A stretch of DNA of 64,000 nt from an uncultured Clostridia bacterium (GTDB taxonomy: Bacteria; Bacillota; Clostridia; Oscillospirales; Acutalibacteraceae), in NCBI GenBank assembly GCA_947623175.1, contig CANQGK010000005.1, positions 39,702 to 103,701 on the forward strand, written 5' to 3'. Position numbers and translations under genes: made by a program. Below, in pieces: positions 17,164 to 25,620 of the stretch. The notes under the pieces were generated by a model. It was not told the origin of the DNA. It saw nothing but the letters and a program-made list of their open reading frames with translations, and made no database searches. Numbering within the stretch: the first letter of the stretch is position 1; every line of letters begins with the position of its first letter.

Positions 17164-17706
17164 ATGCTTTTTTGTTGCGCGATAAATACGGATGAAAGAG
17201 ACGAAGAAAAATTCGAAAAGGTTTACTTTACTTATAAAAATTTGCTTTTTTCTGTCGCAAAGAATATTGTCGGCAATACGCATGACGCCGAAGACGTTTT
17301 ACAAAATGCGTTTTTGAAAATAGCCGATAATATGGATTGCATCGAAGAAATAATTTCCGCAAAAACAAAGTCTTTTTTAATAGTTATTACCAAGAATACG
17401 GCATACGACTTGATCAGAAAAAACAAAAAAATTATTCGGCTTGAATCCCTGAAAAACGAACCGGTCACCGACAACGGCTTGGAAAATATTATCGATAACA
17501 TCGCTTATTCGGATTTGTGTTATTGTATTAAAAATTTAGCGTCGCCATACAGCGAAGTTTTGTATTTTCACTTTGTCTATGACTATTCTATTAAAAAGAC
17601 CGCAAAAATCTTGAACAGAAAACCGGCAACGGTAAAAATGCAATTGGTACGAGGCAAAAAAATTCTTACCGATACATTAGCGGAGGTATACTATGAAAAA
17701 GACTGA
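17164..17706 (+). CDS. ECF-like RNA polymerase sigma factor
   Basis: A 180-aa sigma-70-family protein with only regions 2 and 4. Region 2 reads KVYFTYKNLLFSVAKNIVGNTHDAEDVLQNAFLKIADN, with the DAEDVLQ helix that contacts core polymerase and the -10 element; region 4 is YSEVLYFHFVYDYSIKKTAKILNRKPATVKMQLVRGKKIL, a helix-turn-helix for the -35 element. Two ATGs occur; the one at 17164 has GGAGG at 10 nt, whereas the 17155 ATG nearly overlaps it, so 17164 is chosen. The stop overlaps the next gene by 14 nt, typical of a sigma/anti-sigma pair. Targets are unknown; the adjacent orphan gene at 19040 is a candidate. Confidence 0.88.
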   Translation: MLFCCAINTDERDEEKFEKVYFTYKNLLFSVAKNIVGNTHDAEDVLQNAFLKIADNMDCIEEIISAKTKSFLIVITKNTAYDLIRKNKKIIRLESLKNEPVTDNGLENIIDNIAYSDLCYCIKNLASPYSEVLYFHFVYDYSIKKTAKILNRKPATVKMQLVRGKKILTDTLAEVYYEKD

Positions 17707-18868
17707 AGAAATCATCAAAAACGCTTTCATAGACGCAATTTGCATAACGGATGATATACAAAACAGTTCCTTATCAGCCGAATTTGACGAGCGCCTTTTA
17801 AATTCCTGCAAAAAAAGCCGCAATAAATTTTACAAATGCTTTAATACAACAAGTAAACGCATAGCCTGTATTATTTCGGTGCTGTTTTTATCCTTAAATG
17901 CAACCGTATTCGGCGTCGAGGCTTTGCGTAAACCCGTTGTCAAATCTTTACAAAGCTTTTTTGTAAATGTAAAAGACCGACTGTCCGGAACAAAAGCCGA
18001 TAATATAGCGTTACATTTTACAGATGACGTTACGGAAATTATTGTAACCGATTATATAACGTCATCGCCGAAAGAATACTTGATTGATGAAAACGAAAAA
18101 ATATCCGAATTTACACAGCTTCTTTCAAATACCGAATGGCTGACTCCGAAGACAAAATACGAGGCGGAAGCGGATTATATATATTGGAAATTTCAATTCA
18201 AAAGCGGCGATAAAACAGTAACAACCGTAAATATGTGCGGTCGGATAGGCAAATTTGGCATTGTAGAAATTAACGACACTAAGAAATCCTATGTTTACAA
18301 TATTTCGGAGCAAGCTTACCTCGATATACTTGCCTTTACTTCACGAAAATACTATTTACATCAATCGGACATTAATTTGCCGGAAAAAGAAATCTGTATA
18401 AGCTTCAAAAATCAAGCTTTATCAAAATTAAATTCCGAAGAGAAAAAATTTGTAAGTAAAGAGATCCGTGAAGCTCATATTATGACAGAAAATTTATTAC
18501 TCGATAGTGTTTCTCTTTTAAAAGAGCCGGACAGTCCTTATTGGGATTCCTTTATAACAGGTGAAAAGTCGGCCGATCCGTTTTCCGGCGAAGTATATAC
18601 GCAAAAAGAATATTGTTTTAACGGCGTTTCCGAAAAAATTCAAAATGCATACGATACCGTCAAAAACGATGAGGTGAAAAATTACTTAAAAATTATTTGC
18701 GAAGATTTACAATCGGCATGCGATAATCATGATATCGGAAGTTTATTTACCGTTCATGAAAGTATTCACGACCTTGATTACTTCGGAATTAATTATCCCG
18801 CACACTTTGAATTATTGGCGCCACCAGATTGGAACGGAATCAATATTTACTTTGGTCACTTGTATTAA
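17693..18868 (+). CDS. Single-pass membrane protein, probable anti-sigma partner
   Basis: A 391-aa protein not recognised as a named family. It has a cytosolic N terminus of about 55 residues (EEIIKNAFIDAICITDD... helical), one membrane segment around 56-75 (RIACIISVLFLSLNATVFGV), and a long extracytoplasmic domain of roughly 300 residues rich in Lys, Glu, Tyr and Asp. This topology and the 14-nt overlap with the sigma gene match clostridial sigma/anti-sigma operons in which the membrane protein holds the sigma factor inactive until a surface signal arrives. No zinc-binding ZAS motif is present, so the anti-sigma role is inferred from position and topology. Base composition is clearly more AT-rich than the flanking genes. 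Confidence 0.6.
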   Translation: MKKTEEIIKNAFIDAICITDDIQNSSLSAEFDERLLNSCKKSRNKFYKCFNTTSKRIACIISVLFLSLNATVFGVEALRKPVVKSLQSFFVNVKDRLSGTKADNIALHFTDDVTEIIVTDYITSSPKEYLIDENEKISEFTQLLSNTEWLTPKTKYEAEADYIYWKFQFKSGDKTVTTVNMCGRIGKFGIVEINDTKKSYVYNISEQAYLDILAFTSRKYYLHQSDINLPEKEICISFKNQALSKLNSEEKKFVSKEIREAHIMTENLLLDSVSLLKEPDSPYWDSFITGEKSADPFSGEVYTQKEYCFNGVSEKIQNAYDTVKNDEVKNYLKIICEDLQSACDNHDIGSLFTVHESIHDLDYFGINYPAHFELLAPPDWNGINIYFGHLY

Positions 18869-18975
18869 GATTGCTGATGATTTATAAAAAATTCTTATTT
18901 TTTAATTTCTACTGTCACAGTTAGCAAATTTATTCCGTAATTATTTATAGAGCGGTGATTAAAGGAGTGATACCG

Positions 18976-18993
18976 ATGCAAAGTGTAAAATAA
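18976..18993 (+). other. Five-codon mini-ORF (MQSVK) with its own ribosome site
   Basis: AAAGGAGTGATACCG precedes ATG CAA AGT GTA AAA TAA, 46 nt upstream of the next gene's start. It may be a short leader peptide, or a chance remnant. No rho-independent hairpin is seen between it and the gene, so attenuation is not supported. Confidence 0.25.
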
Positions 18994-19039
18994 TTCAATA
19001 ATAAAAAACGGAAAATCAATAAAAAAGGAGAAAAAAATT

Positions 19040-19573
19040 ATGGGAATTAATCAAAATTTTTGCATTAACACGAGCGGTAAAACTTATCCGATTTATGATG
19101 TCGATAAAGACGGAAAAAAGGTCGGAGAGCTTTATAACAGAGAGTCCTTTATAGAATACGGTGCAGAAGGCAGCCAAGTTTGTATCAAATTCTTAGGTCC
19201 GGACGGCGTATTCAAAAGTGCGATTATAGATACATGGCAACATCCTTTTAATTACAGTTGGTGTACAGATAAGCCGTACGGAACTGCTGTTATATCCGGT
19301 AAAAAATATTACACCTTTAAAATGAGAAAAAGCAAAAGCGTCTATAAAGCCGATGCGTCAAAATGGGGTACGGTTGCCGCGGGTTGTCTTGTGGCAACCA
19401 CTAATGCAGACGTCGGCAGTTCCCACAACGATTGGAAAGAAATTAATTATGTTCAACACACTTCCGGTGAGTGGGTAAAGGTTAACGGTGCAGGCTACGA
19501 ACATGGTTATGTTGATACCGGTATTGCATCAGCCTCCGGATATACTACTATTCCTTTTTACGGTTCATGGTAA
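19040..19573 (+). CDS. Uncharacterised protein with an SH3-like C-terminal half
   Basis: A 177-aa protein not assigned to a family. It is rich in Gly, Tyr, Lys and Trp, with no signal peptide or membrane segment; the second half (YYTFKMRKSKSVYKADASKWGTVAAGCLVATT...GEWVKVNGAGYEHGYVDTG) has the strand pattern of bacterial SH3 folds, where a GEWVKV-type strand is common. The AAAAAAGGAG ribosome site is strong. It follows the sigma/anti-sigma pair by about 170 nt in the same AT-rich islet and could be a target of that sigma factor. Lack of a signal peptide argues for a cytosolic or non-classically exported product. Confidence 0.6.
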   Translation: MGINQNFCINTSGKTYPIYDVDKDGKKVGELYNRESFIEYGAEGSQVCIKFLGPDGVFKSAIIDTWQHPFNYSWCTDKPYGTAVISGKKYYTFKMRKSKSVYKADASKWGTVAAGCLVATTNADVGSSHNDWKEINYVQHTSGEWVKVNGAGYEHGYVDTGIASASGYTTIPFYGSW

Positions 19574-19995
19574 TCATTTCATCCTAAGATAAAGTATACA
19601 AAGAAAAATCAACCGATAACAGAAAATAATTTGATTTTGCTCCTGCTCTAATATTTTATGAAATGTGATAAATTCATTTCACCGTTCTATTGACAATAGC
19701 TACTTTATCTTGGATTTTTAACGATAACAATTATACTGTGAATTAAAAATCCGCTCTTTAATAATGACGTCAACGGTTGTAATAAAAGCTTTTGATTTCG
19801 CCTAATATGCAGCCGATGAAACAAATTAACCCGCAAATAAAATCCTCCGTTCGGATTTTGCTTTGACTTGAAAGTCTTTGCAATTTTCCCAAACGGAGGA
19901 TTTTTATAAAAAAGGAAAATAAAGGCTGTGAACCTTAAATGCATATGTTCATAGTCGAGTAAAAACTGTCATAGAATATACATAGGAGTGACGAT
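19574..19995. other. Non-coding spacer with inverted repeats between orphan gene and XRE regulator
   Basis: No credible gene. An imperfect inverted repeat, AAGATAAAGTA near 19584 against TACTTTATCTT near 19700, brackets about 110 nt and could be a small MITE-like element. Further on, AAATCCTCCGTT (about 19840) pairs with AACGGAGGATTTTT (about 19892) as a terminator-like stem with a smaller inner hairpin; it works in either direction. The 79-codon reverse ORF in this stretch has no ribosome site and looks accidental. Confidence 0.5.
19840..19906 (+). terminator. Terminator-like stem-loop
   Basis: AAATCCTCCGTT/AACGGAGGATTTTT with an inner GACTTGAAAGTC hairpin and a TTTTTAT tail. It lies some 270 nt downstream of the 19040 gene, so it may end read-through rather than the gene itself. 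Confidence 0.5.
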
Positions 19996-20241
19996 ATGTA
20001 TATTCCTACGTTGGATTCAAAAGCGGTCGGAAACGTAATTGCATATTTTCGACGAAAAAAAGGGGTATCGCAAGAAGTGCTCAGCGGGTTGGCGGATATC
20101 GGTCGCAGTCACTTAAGCGCTATCGAACGCGGTGAGCGAAAACCCACACTTGAAACCTTGTACAGAATTTGCAAAGCGTTAGACGTAAAGATGAGCACGG
20201 TTATTTTAAAATTGGAAGAACAACTTGATATACAAAAATAA
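19996..20241 (+). CDS. Small XRE-family helix-turn-helix regulator
   Basis: An 81-aa DNA-binding protein that is essentially one Cro/C1-type HTH: GNVIAYFRRKKGVSQEVLSGLADIGRSHLSAIERGERKPTLETLYRICKALDV. The recognition helix is in SRSHLSAIERG. It has a good TAGGAGTGA ribosome site and no ligand or dimerisation domain, so it likely works as a dimeric repressor on nearby promoters. Small stand-alone XRE genes of this kind are typical of mobile or accessory segments, consistent with the AT-rich islet that it closes. Its own operator was not identified. Confidence 0.88.
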   Translation: MYIPTLDSKAVGNVIAYFRRKKGVSQEVLSGLADIGRSHLSAIERGERKPTLETLYRICKALDVKMSTVILKLEEQLDIQK

Positions 20242-20284
20242 ATTTTTATACACTATGGCAAAATATTTTATTTAAACAAACTTT

Positions 20285-20320
20285 CTGCCGCACGGCAAAG
20301 GACGCCGTGCGGCAGATTTT
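20285..20320. terminator. Bidirectional terminator between the XRE gene and thiN
   Basis: CTGCCGCACGGC pairs perfectly with GCCGTGCGGCAG around a short loop; T-rich tails flank it on the plus strand. It serves the two convergent genes. Confidence 0.85.
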
Positions 20321-20960
20321 ATTTTTCATCTTCGGTTACATCCTCGACAGTTCCCTGCCAGATGACCGTTAAAACGCCGGTTTTTACCGAAACCTCGGCG
20401 GGCTTGCCGGTAAATTCGTTGCTTACCCCTATGGGAAAATCAAATCCCACCTCGGCATTATCCAATTTGTACGAAAGACCTTTAAGGGTAACGCCCGTCG
20501 CCCGCGTCTTTGCGGAAAAGAGCGATATATTTCCCTTTGCGCCTTTTTTGAACTTAAGCTTTCCGTTTTTTAACGCGGTAATACAAAAATCATCGGCGCA
20601 GATATACCCCCTGCCGCCCCTTTCGGCGATATAATTCAAGGTCTGTATATTGGCTAAAGTATGATCGAGTCTGCCGCCGGTACAGCCGTAAATGATAAAC
20701 CTTTTAAATCCTCTTGCAAGCCCCGTTTTTACCGCCAGCATGGTATCGGTATCGTCCTTGCGGACGGCATGCTTTATTATTTCAATATTTTCGGGGATAA
20801 ATCCCAACGAGTCAAAATCCCCAAGACAGAGGTCGGGCGTTATATTAAGCCTTAACGCCTTGCCGTACCCCGCGTCGGCGGCGATCACAAGATCGTCCTC
20901 TGCCTTTTTAAAGTCCTTCGGGAACCCCTCCGCCGCGGAAAATATATAACAGGTTTTCAA
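20319..20960 (-). CDS. thiN: Thiamine diphosphokinase
   Basis: Transfers pyrophosphate from ATP to thiamine, making thiamine diphosphate, the cofactor needed by enzymes such as IorA. The 213-aa protein has the two-domain TPK layout: catalytic Rossmann-like N-terminal part with VIAADAGYGKAL and LCLGDFDSLG (metal-binding Asp), and IYGCTGGRLDHTLANIQTL for nucleotide and substrate contacts. The C-terminal beta-sandwich (KGLSYKLDNAEVGFDFPIGVSNEF) binds thiamine. It is divergent from yhaM, with a well-formed promoter. No thiamine riboswitch is seen upstream. Confidence 0.94.
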   Translation of the reverse strand: MKTCYIFSAAEGFPKDFKKAEDDLVIAADAGYGKALRLNITPDLCLGDFDSLGFIPENIEIIKHAVRKDDTDTMLAVKTGLARGFKRFIIYGCTGGRLDHTLANIQTLNYIAERGGRGYICADDFCITALKNGKLKFKKGAKGNISLFSAKTRATGVTLKGLSYKLDNAEVGFDFPIGVSNEFTGKPAEVSVKTGVLTVIWQGTVEDVTEDEK

Positions 20961-20989
20961 AAAGTACCACTTCTTTTGTTTTTTCTTAT

Positions 20990-21018
20990 ATTCTATTTAA
21001 AAAAATGCCGTAAGTCAA
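20990..21018 (-). promoter_or_regulatory. Promoter of thiN
   Basis: Minus-strand TTGACT, 17 nt, TAGAAT, about 30 nt upstream of the start codon. Confidence 0.65.
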
Positions 21019-21028
21019 TATTAAACTC

Positions 21029-21057
21029 TTGAATTAACTCTTTTATTATAGTATAAT
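21029..21057 (+). promoter_or_regulatory. Promoter of yhaM
   Basis: TTGAAT, 17 nt, consensus TATAAT, about 30 nt before the ATG. It is back to back with the thiN promoter. Confidence 0.7.
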
Positions 21058-21087
21058 TAATAAAAATATTATTAAAGGATTTTGCTT

Positions 21088-22059
21088 ATGAATTTCACTC
21101 CTGTAGACAATAACGGTCTTGTAGACGGATTTTGCATAATCAAGAGCATCGATAAAAAGACCTCGTCAAAGGGCGACGCCTATCTTGACATGATGCTCGG
21201 CGACAGCGACGGCGAGATAAACGCAAAGCTTTGGCGGTATTCGAAGGAACAGCATGGCGAGTATACCGTAAACGCGCTTGTGAAAATACGCGGTATAATA
21301 TCTCAATACAATGGTACCGACCAGCTTAAAATCGAGCGTATACGCCCCGTTATGCCGGAGGACGGCGTCAATATTTCGGATTACGTCAAAACCGCCGCTT
21401 ATTCGGGAGAGCGCATGTACAACGAGCTTTTGAATATCGCAAACGGCTTTAAGGACGAGGAGCTTCGCAAAATAGTTACCGCCATTTTAACCGACAACCG
21501 GTTAAGACTGCTCTATTGGCCCGCGGCGTTCAAGCTTCACCACGCCATGAACGGCGGACTGCTGCTGCACACCCTATCGGTCGTGCGCTTAGCCCAAAAC
21601 GTATGCAAAATTTATCCCTTTGCCGACGAGGAGCTTTTGATATCCGGCGCCGTGCTTCACGATATAGCGAAGCTCAGCGAATTTGAGGTCGCCGATACGG
21701 GCATTGCAACCGGATATTCCGTAGAGGGCAATCTGCTGGGGCACCTCGCCATGGGAGCCATGGTTATAGAAGGATACGCCGAAAAGCTCGGTATAAGCCG
21801 CCGAACCGCAATGCTTCTCGAGCATATGTGCTTGTCTCATCACGGCGAACCCGAATACGGCGCCGCGGTAAGACCGATGTTTCTCGAGGCGGAGCTTTTG
21901 AGCGAGCTTGACCTTATGGACTCGCGCGTTTTCGAAATGCGCGAAGCCGCCGCCGCGGTAAACAAAGACGATTTTACGGCAAGAATATGGGCTATGGATA
22001 ACCGTAAAATTTTTAACCACGGCAGAAAAAATTTGAATAACGAGCCCGAATTATTTTAA
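21088..22059 (+). CDS. yhaM: YhaM-family 3'-5' exoribonuclease (OB-fold plus HD domain)
   Basis: A 323-aa cytoplasmic nuclease that trims RNA or single-stranded DNA from the 3' end. The N-terminal OB fold (residues about 10-95: DGFCIIKSIDKKTSSKGDAYLDMMLGDSDGEINAKLW) binds nucleic acid; the HD domain follows, with HHAMNGGLLLHTLSVV, the HD pair in GAVLHDIAKL, and HHGEPEYG near the end. Length and domain order match YhaM/CbfA. The ATG at 21088 follows AAAGGA by 8 nt; the track's TTG six bases upstream is less likely. DUF1858, trmK and rqcH follow, in probable co-transcription. Confidence 0.9.
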   Translation: MNFTPVDNNGLVDGFCIIKSIDKKTSSKGDAYLDMMLGDSDGEINAKLWRYSKEQHGEYTVNALVKIRGIISQYNGTDQLKIERIRPVMPEDGVNISDYVKTAAYSGERMYNELLNIANGFKDEELRKIVTAILTDNRLRLLYWPAAFKLHHAMNGGLLLHTLSVVRLAQNVCKIYPFADEELLISGAVLHDIAKLSEFEVADTGIATGYSVEGNLLGHLAMGAMVIEGYAEKLGISRRTAMLLEHMCLSHHGEPEYGAAVRPMFLEAELLSELDLMDSRVFEMREAAAAVNKDDFTARIWAMDNRKIFNHGRKNLNNEPELF

Positions 22060-22096
22060 CAATATTATTGAATTTAATATAAAGGATTGATAAATT

Positions 22097-22297
22097 ATGA
22101 AAATCACAAAAGACATGCTTATAGGCGACGTACTCGATATCGATACCGGCTGTGCGGAATATTTCTTTGAAATAGGTATGCACTGTCTCGGCTGTCCTTC
22201 CTCGCGCGGCGAAACGATAGCTCAGGCGTGCGCCGTTCACGGTACCGACTGCGACGTACTTGTCGAAAAATTAAACAAATATTTCGAAAACAAGTAA
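22097..22297 (+). CDS. DUF1858-family small CxxC protein
   Basis: A 66-aa protein of the DUF1858 family: ITKDMLIGDVLDIDTGCAEYFFEIGMHCLGCPSSRGETIAQACAVHGTDCDVLVEKLN. The CLGC pair in the middle is the family's redox-disulfide motif, found alone or fused to hybrid-cluster and sulfur-metabolism proteins. Its biochemical role is not known. The stop codon shares one base with the trmK ATG (TAATG), so translation is coupled to the methyltransferase. Confidence 0.85.
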   Translation: MKITKDMLIGDVLDIDTGCAEYFFEIGMHCLGCPSSRGETIAQACAVHGTDCDVLVEKLNKYFENK

Positions 22298-22992
22298 TGC
22301 CCGCTTTAAGTAAACGGCTTGTTTGCATATCGGAGCTTGTAAAAACGGGCGCCGCCGTTTGCGACGTCGGCACCGACCACGCTTATCTCGCGATAGAGCT
22401 TGCGAAAAGCGGCAAAGCGAAATACGTGATCGCCGTCGACAAGAACGAAAAGCCGCTTCATAACGCCCAAAGAAATTTGAGCCTTGCCGGAGTGAAAAAT
22501 ATCGAGCTTCGCCTCTGCGACGGGCTTTCGGGCGTAAGTCGGGGCGAAGTCGATACGGTTATTATTGCCGGTATGGGCGGAGAGGTAATATCGGGGATTT
22601 TGGAAAGAGGCGGCTTTGTCGCCGCCGAAAAGGGCGTAACCCTTATTCTTCAACCCACTACCTCCCCCGAATTTTTGCGCCGTTTTTTATACTCGAACGG
22701 CTACGAAATTTTAAAAGAAGTGCCGGTATGCGATAATAATAAGCTCTATTCGGTAATGCTTGTAAAGTATACGGGCGAAAGTGCGGAAATGCCCGAAAGC
22801 TTTTATTATATCGGAAAAACCGAGCCTTCGAGTGAAGCGGGGCTTTTATACATAAAAAAACAGCTGGCGCGCTGCAAAAGCTGTATGGACGGTATGGAAG
22901 GCATACCCGAAAAGCGGGCGGAATTTTTACAAAACCGCTGCGCGTATTTCGGGATAAAAAAGTATTTGGAGTCCTTTGAAAATGGCATTTGA
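22297..22992 (+). CDS. trmK: tRNA (adenine(22)-N1)-methyltransferase
   Basis: SAM-dependent enzyme that methylates N1 of A22 in certain bacterial tRNAs. The 231-aa protein has the Rossmann methyltransferase core: motif I VCDVGTDHAYLAIELAKSG, the acidic YVIAVDKNEKPL loop that holds ribose, LRLCDGLSG, and the TrmK-specific TVIIAGMGGEVISGIL and LILQPTTSPEFLRRFL. The last 60 residues are the helical C-terminal domain. The ATG at 22297 overlaps the DUF1858 stop, so the 23-residue upstream extension of the track ORF is rejected. Its 3' end overlaps rqcH by 11 nt. Confidence 0.95.
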   Translation: MPALSKRLVCISELVKTGAAVCDVGTDHAYLAIELAKSGKAKYVIAVDKNEKPLHNAQRNLSLAGVKNIELRLCDGLSGVSRGEVDTVIIAGMGGEVISGILERGGFVAAEKGVTLILQPTTSPEFLRRFLYSNGYEILKEVPVCDNNKLYSVMLVKYTGESAEMPESFYYIGKTEPSSEAGLLYIKKQLARCKSCMDGMEGIPEKRAEFLQNRCAYFGIKKYLESFENGI

Positions 22993-24697
22993 CGGTGTGT
23001 TTTTATATAAAACCGCTAATGAGATCGGCGAAGCTTTAAATTCACATATCGATAAAATCTACATGCCCTCGCGCGACGAGCTGGTGCTTTTGCTTCGCAA
23101 AAAAGGCTTCGCAAAGCGGCTTTTGATAAGCGTAAAGCCCGGGTATTCGCGGATCCATTTCACCGAAAACCGGTACGAAAATCCCGCCGCTCCCCCTAAT
23201 TTTTGCATGCTCCTGCGAAAGTATCTCTCCTCCGCGAGGCTTACGGCGATTACACAGCCCGGTTTCGAAAGAATAATCGAGCTTCATTTTACCTCCTTTA
23301 ACGAATTGGGCGACTGCGTAAATCTTCGCCTTATCTGCGAGCTTATAGGCAATCGCGCAAACGTTATTTTGGTAAACGGCGAGGGCAAAATCACGGATTC
23401 CCTGCGACACAGCGACGTCGAAACGGCTGCCCGCCTTATTTTACCGGGCGCTTTGTACGAATATCCCGCAAGGCAGGAGCGGCAGAACCTGCTCTCGTGC
23501 AATATAAGCGAGGTTTGTAAAAAGCTCGCCTTATCTTCCGATAATTTGCCGAAAGCGCTGCTTTGCGAATTTGACGGATTTTCGCCCCTTGTTTGCAGGG
23601 AGATCGAATTTAAAGCGGGCAGGCTTTTGAGCTCCGGCGCGGCGGACGATTCGGAAAGTGCCTTAAATACCGCGCTAAGTGACCTTAAAAGCCTTATTTC
23701 GGGCAAATCCGAGCCCTGCATAGTATACGGAGACGACGGCGCGCCGCTCGAATTTTCGTATACGAATATAGAGCAGTACGGCGGCTATAAAAAACAGCGA
23801 TTTGACAGCATTTCCGCCCTTTTGGACGCCTTTTACGGCGAACGCGACAACGCCTTGCGAATAAACGCCGCCGCCCGAGATATCGTGCGGCTTATAACGA
23901 ATTTAAAATCACGTACCGAAAAGAAATTGGCATTACGGCTTACCGAGCTTAAAAATTGCGAAAACCGCGACACGCTGAGAATTTACGGCGAGCTTTTAAA
24001 AGCCAATCTTCATAATATTCCGAACGGCGCTTCGCAAGCTTTAGTGGAGAATTATTACGACGAGAACTTAAGCAAAATAAAAATTCCGCTTGATCCCGCC
24101 CTTTCGCCCGCCAAAAACGCCGAAAAATATTTTAAAGAGTATAAAAAAACCTATACCGCCGAGCAAACCCTTACCGCCCTTACCGAAAACGACCGCGCCG
24201 AGCTTATTTATTTTGAGTCGGTGCTTGACAGTATTTCGCGCTGTGCGACGCTTTCCGAGCTTGAGGAAATCCGCAGAGAGCTCGGCGACGCCGGATATAT
24301 AAAAAGCTTAAAACCGCCTAAAAAAGCAAGGCCCGTACAGAATAATTTTAAGGAATACCGCTCCCTTGAAGGCTATCGCATATTAGTGGGCAAAAACAAT
24401 ATCCAAAACGATTTGATAACCACCAAGCTTGCCTCAAAAGGGGATTTATGGTTTCATGTTAAAAATATTCCCGGCTCGCACGTAGTGGTTTTCTCGGGCG
24501 GAAACGAGGTATCCGACGAAACCGTTATGTTTGCGGCGACGCTTGCCGCAGGCAATTCAAAAGCGGCAAAATCTTCGCAGGTACCGGTCGATTATACCGT
24601 TATAAAAAACGTTAAAAAGCCGTCGGGCGCAAAACCCGGTATGGTTATTTACACCTCCAACAAAACCGTATTCGTCAATCCGGCGAAGGACTCTTAA
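22982..24697 (+). CDS. rqcH: Rqc2/RqcH homologue (NFACT protein)
   Basis: Ribosome quality-control factor that binds stalled 50S subunits and directs C-terminal alanine tailing of the nascent chain; also annotated as fibronectin-binding protein. The 571-aa protein has the NFACT-N domain (MAFDGVFLYKTANEIGEAL, ISVKPGYSRIHFTE, NFCMLLRKYLSSARL), a helical coiled-coil middle from about 285 to 420, and NFACT-R at the C terminus (YRSLEGYRILVGKNNIQNDLITTK, DLWFHVKNIPGSHVVV). The ATG at 22982 has GGAG at a proper distance; the TTG at 22976 is possible. It overlaps trmK and ends the run of coupled genes. Confidence 0.94.
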   Translation: MAFDGVFLYKTANEIGEALNSHIDKIYMPSRDELVLLLRKKGFAKRLLISVKPGYSRIHFTENRYENPAAPPNFCMLLRKYLSSARLTAITQPGFERIIELHFTSFNELGDCVNLRLICELIGNRANVILVNGEGKITDSLRHSDVETAARLILPGALYEYPARQERQNLLSCNISEVCKKLALSSDNLPKALLCEFDGFSPLVCREIEFKAGRLLSSGAADDSESALNTALSDLKSLISGKSEPCIVYGDDGAPLEFSYTNIEQYGGYKKQRFDSISALLDAFYGERDNALRINAAARDIVRLITNLKSRTEKKLALRLTELKNCENRDTLRIYGELLKANLHNIPNGASQALVENYYDENLSKIKIPLDPALSPAKNAEKYFKEYKKTYTAEQTLTALTENDRAELIYFESVLDSISRCATLSELEEIRRELGDAGYIKSLKPPKKARPVQNNFKEYRSLEGYRILVGKNNIQNDLITTKLASKGDLWFHVKNIPGSHVVVFSGGNEVSDETVMFAATLAAGNSKAAKSSQVPVDYTVIKNVKKPSGAKPGMVIYTSNKTVFVNPAKDS

Positions 24698-24719
24698 CCG
24701 CGCTTTGGGAGATTATTTT

Positions 24720-25505
24720 ATGAAATTAGGTGTTTCTACCGCAAGTTATTATCCGCTCGAAACCGAATATGCCCTCGAAGAGGTGGGAAAAGCCGGCGTT
24801 AAGGAAACCGAGATTTTTTTCAATGCCGAATCGGAATTAAAGCCGACGTTTATTGAGCTTTTGCTCGATATAAAGGAAAGCTTCGGAATTAACGTTTCCG
24901 CGATACACCCCACGATGTCTTTGGCAGAATCCTTTATGATTTTTTCGGCATACGAGCGCAGATTTTACGAGGCGCTCGAAAGCTATAAGCGCTATTCGGA
25001 AATTGCCGCGGTGCTCGGCGCTTCCTACATTATTATGCACGGCGGAAAGCCCAACGGCATATTGAACGACGAAGAATATTGCGAAAAATATATGATTTTA
25101 AAGGAAGCCGCAAAGCGAAACGGCGTCACCGTATTGCAGGAAAACGTCGCGAAATACCGCTCGGGCGATATTGAATTTCTGCGTTCGATGCGGGATATTT
25201 TATCGGACGAGGCGGAATTTTGCTTCGATATAAAGCAGTCCGTCCGCTGTGGGTATTTGCCGCTTCAAATGATGGAAGAATTTTACGGAAATATAAAGCA
25301 TTTTCATATAAGCGACCACTCCCTTGCAAGCGACTGTCAACTGCCTTTTGACGGCAAATTTGACTTTTTAAGCTTTTTTGGATCCCTTAAAGCCAAAAAT
25401 TACACGGGCAGTCTTGTCATAGAAGTATATAAAAACGCATACAAAACCTATGACGAAATAGCCGCGTCCTACAATAAGTTAAACGCTATTGTTAAAAGTT
25501 TATAA
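24720..25505 (+). CDS. Sugar-phosphate isomerase/epimerase-like TIM-barrel protein
   Basis: A 261-aa protein of the xylose isomerase-like/AP endonuclease 2 TIM-barrel superfamily. It shows alternating strands such as KLGVSTASYYP, VKETEIFFN, VSAIHPTMSL, ASYIIMHGGKPNG, VTVLQENVAKY, AEFCFDIKQSVRCG, IKHFHISDHS and GSLVIEVYKNAY; the Glu, Asp and His residues in the later strands form the expected metal site. The superfamily includes keto-sugar epimerases, inosose enzymes and endonucleases, and no motif here fixes the reaction. GGGAGA precedes the ATG at 24720. It lies 22 nt after rqcH and may be read from the same transcript. Confidence 0.82.
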   Translation: MKLGVSTASYYPLETEYALEEVGKAGVKETEIFFNAESELKPTFIELLLDIKESFGINVSAIHPTMSLAESFMIFSAYERRFYEALESYKRYSEIAAVLGASYIIMHGGKPNGILNDEEYCEKYMILKEAAKRNGVTVLQENVAKYRSGDIEFLRSMRDILSDEAEFCFDIKQSVRCGYLPLQMMEEFYGNIKHFHISDHSLASDCQLPFDGKFDFLSFFGSLKAKNYTGSLVIEVYKNAYKTYDEIAASYNKLNAIVKSL

Positions 25506-25538
25506 TTTTTATATACCGATTTTCGGACGATATCCGTA

Positions 25539-25567
25539 TTGCATTAGCGTCATATCCATGGTATACT
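25539..25567 (+). promoter_or_regulatory. Promoter of the capsule-control module
   Basis: TTGCAT, 17 nt, TATACT, about 53 nt before the TTG start of the Wzz-like gene. Confidence 0.6.
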
Positions 25568-25620
25568 ATGGTAAAGGGCATCTTTAACCCCTATATTTTA
25601 AAATTACGAGGTGTAATATT

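Noticed and set aside
18869-19039. Attenuator around the MQSVK mini-ORF
   Set aside because: There is no terminator/antiterminator pair and the peptide has no run of a regulatory amino acid.
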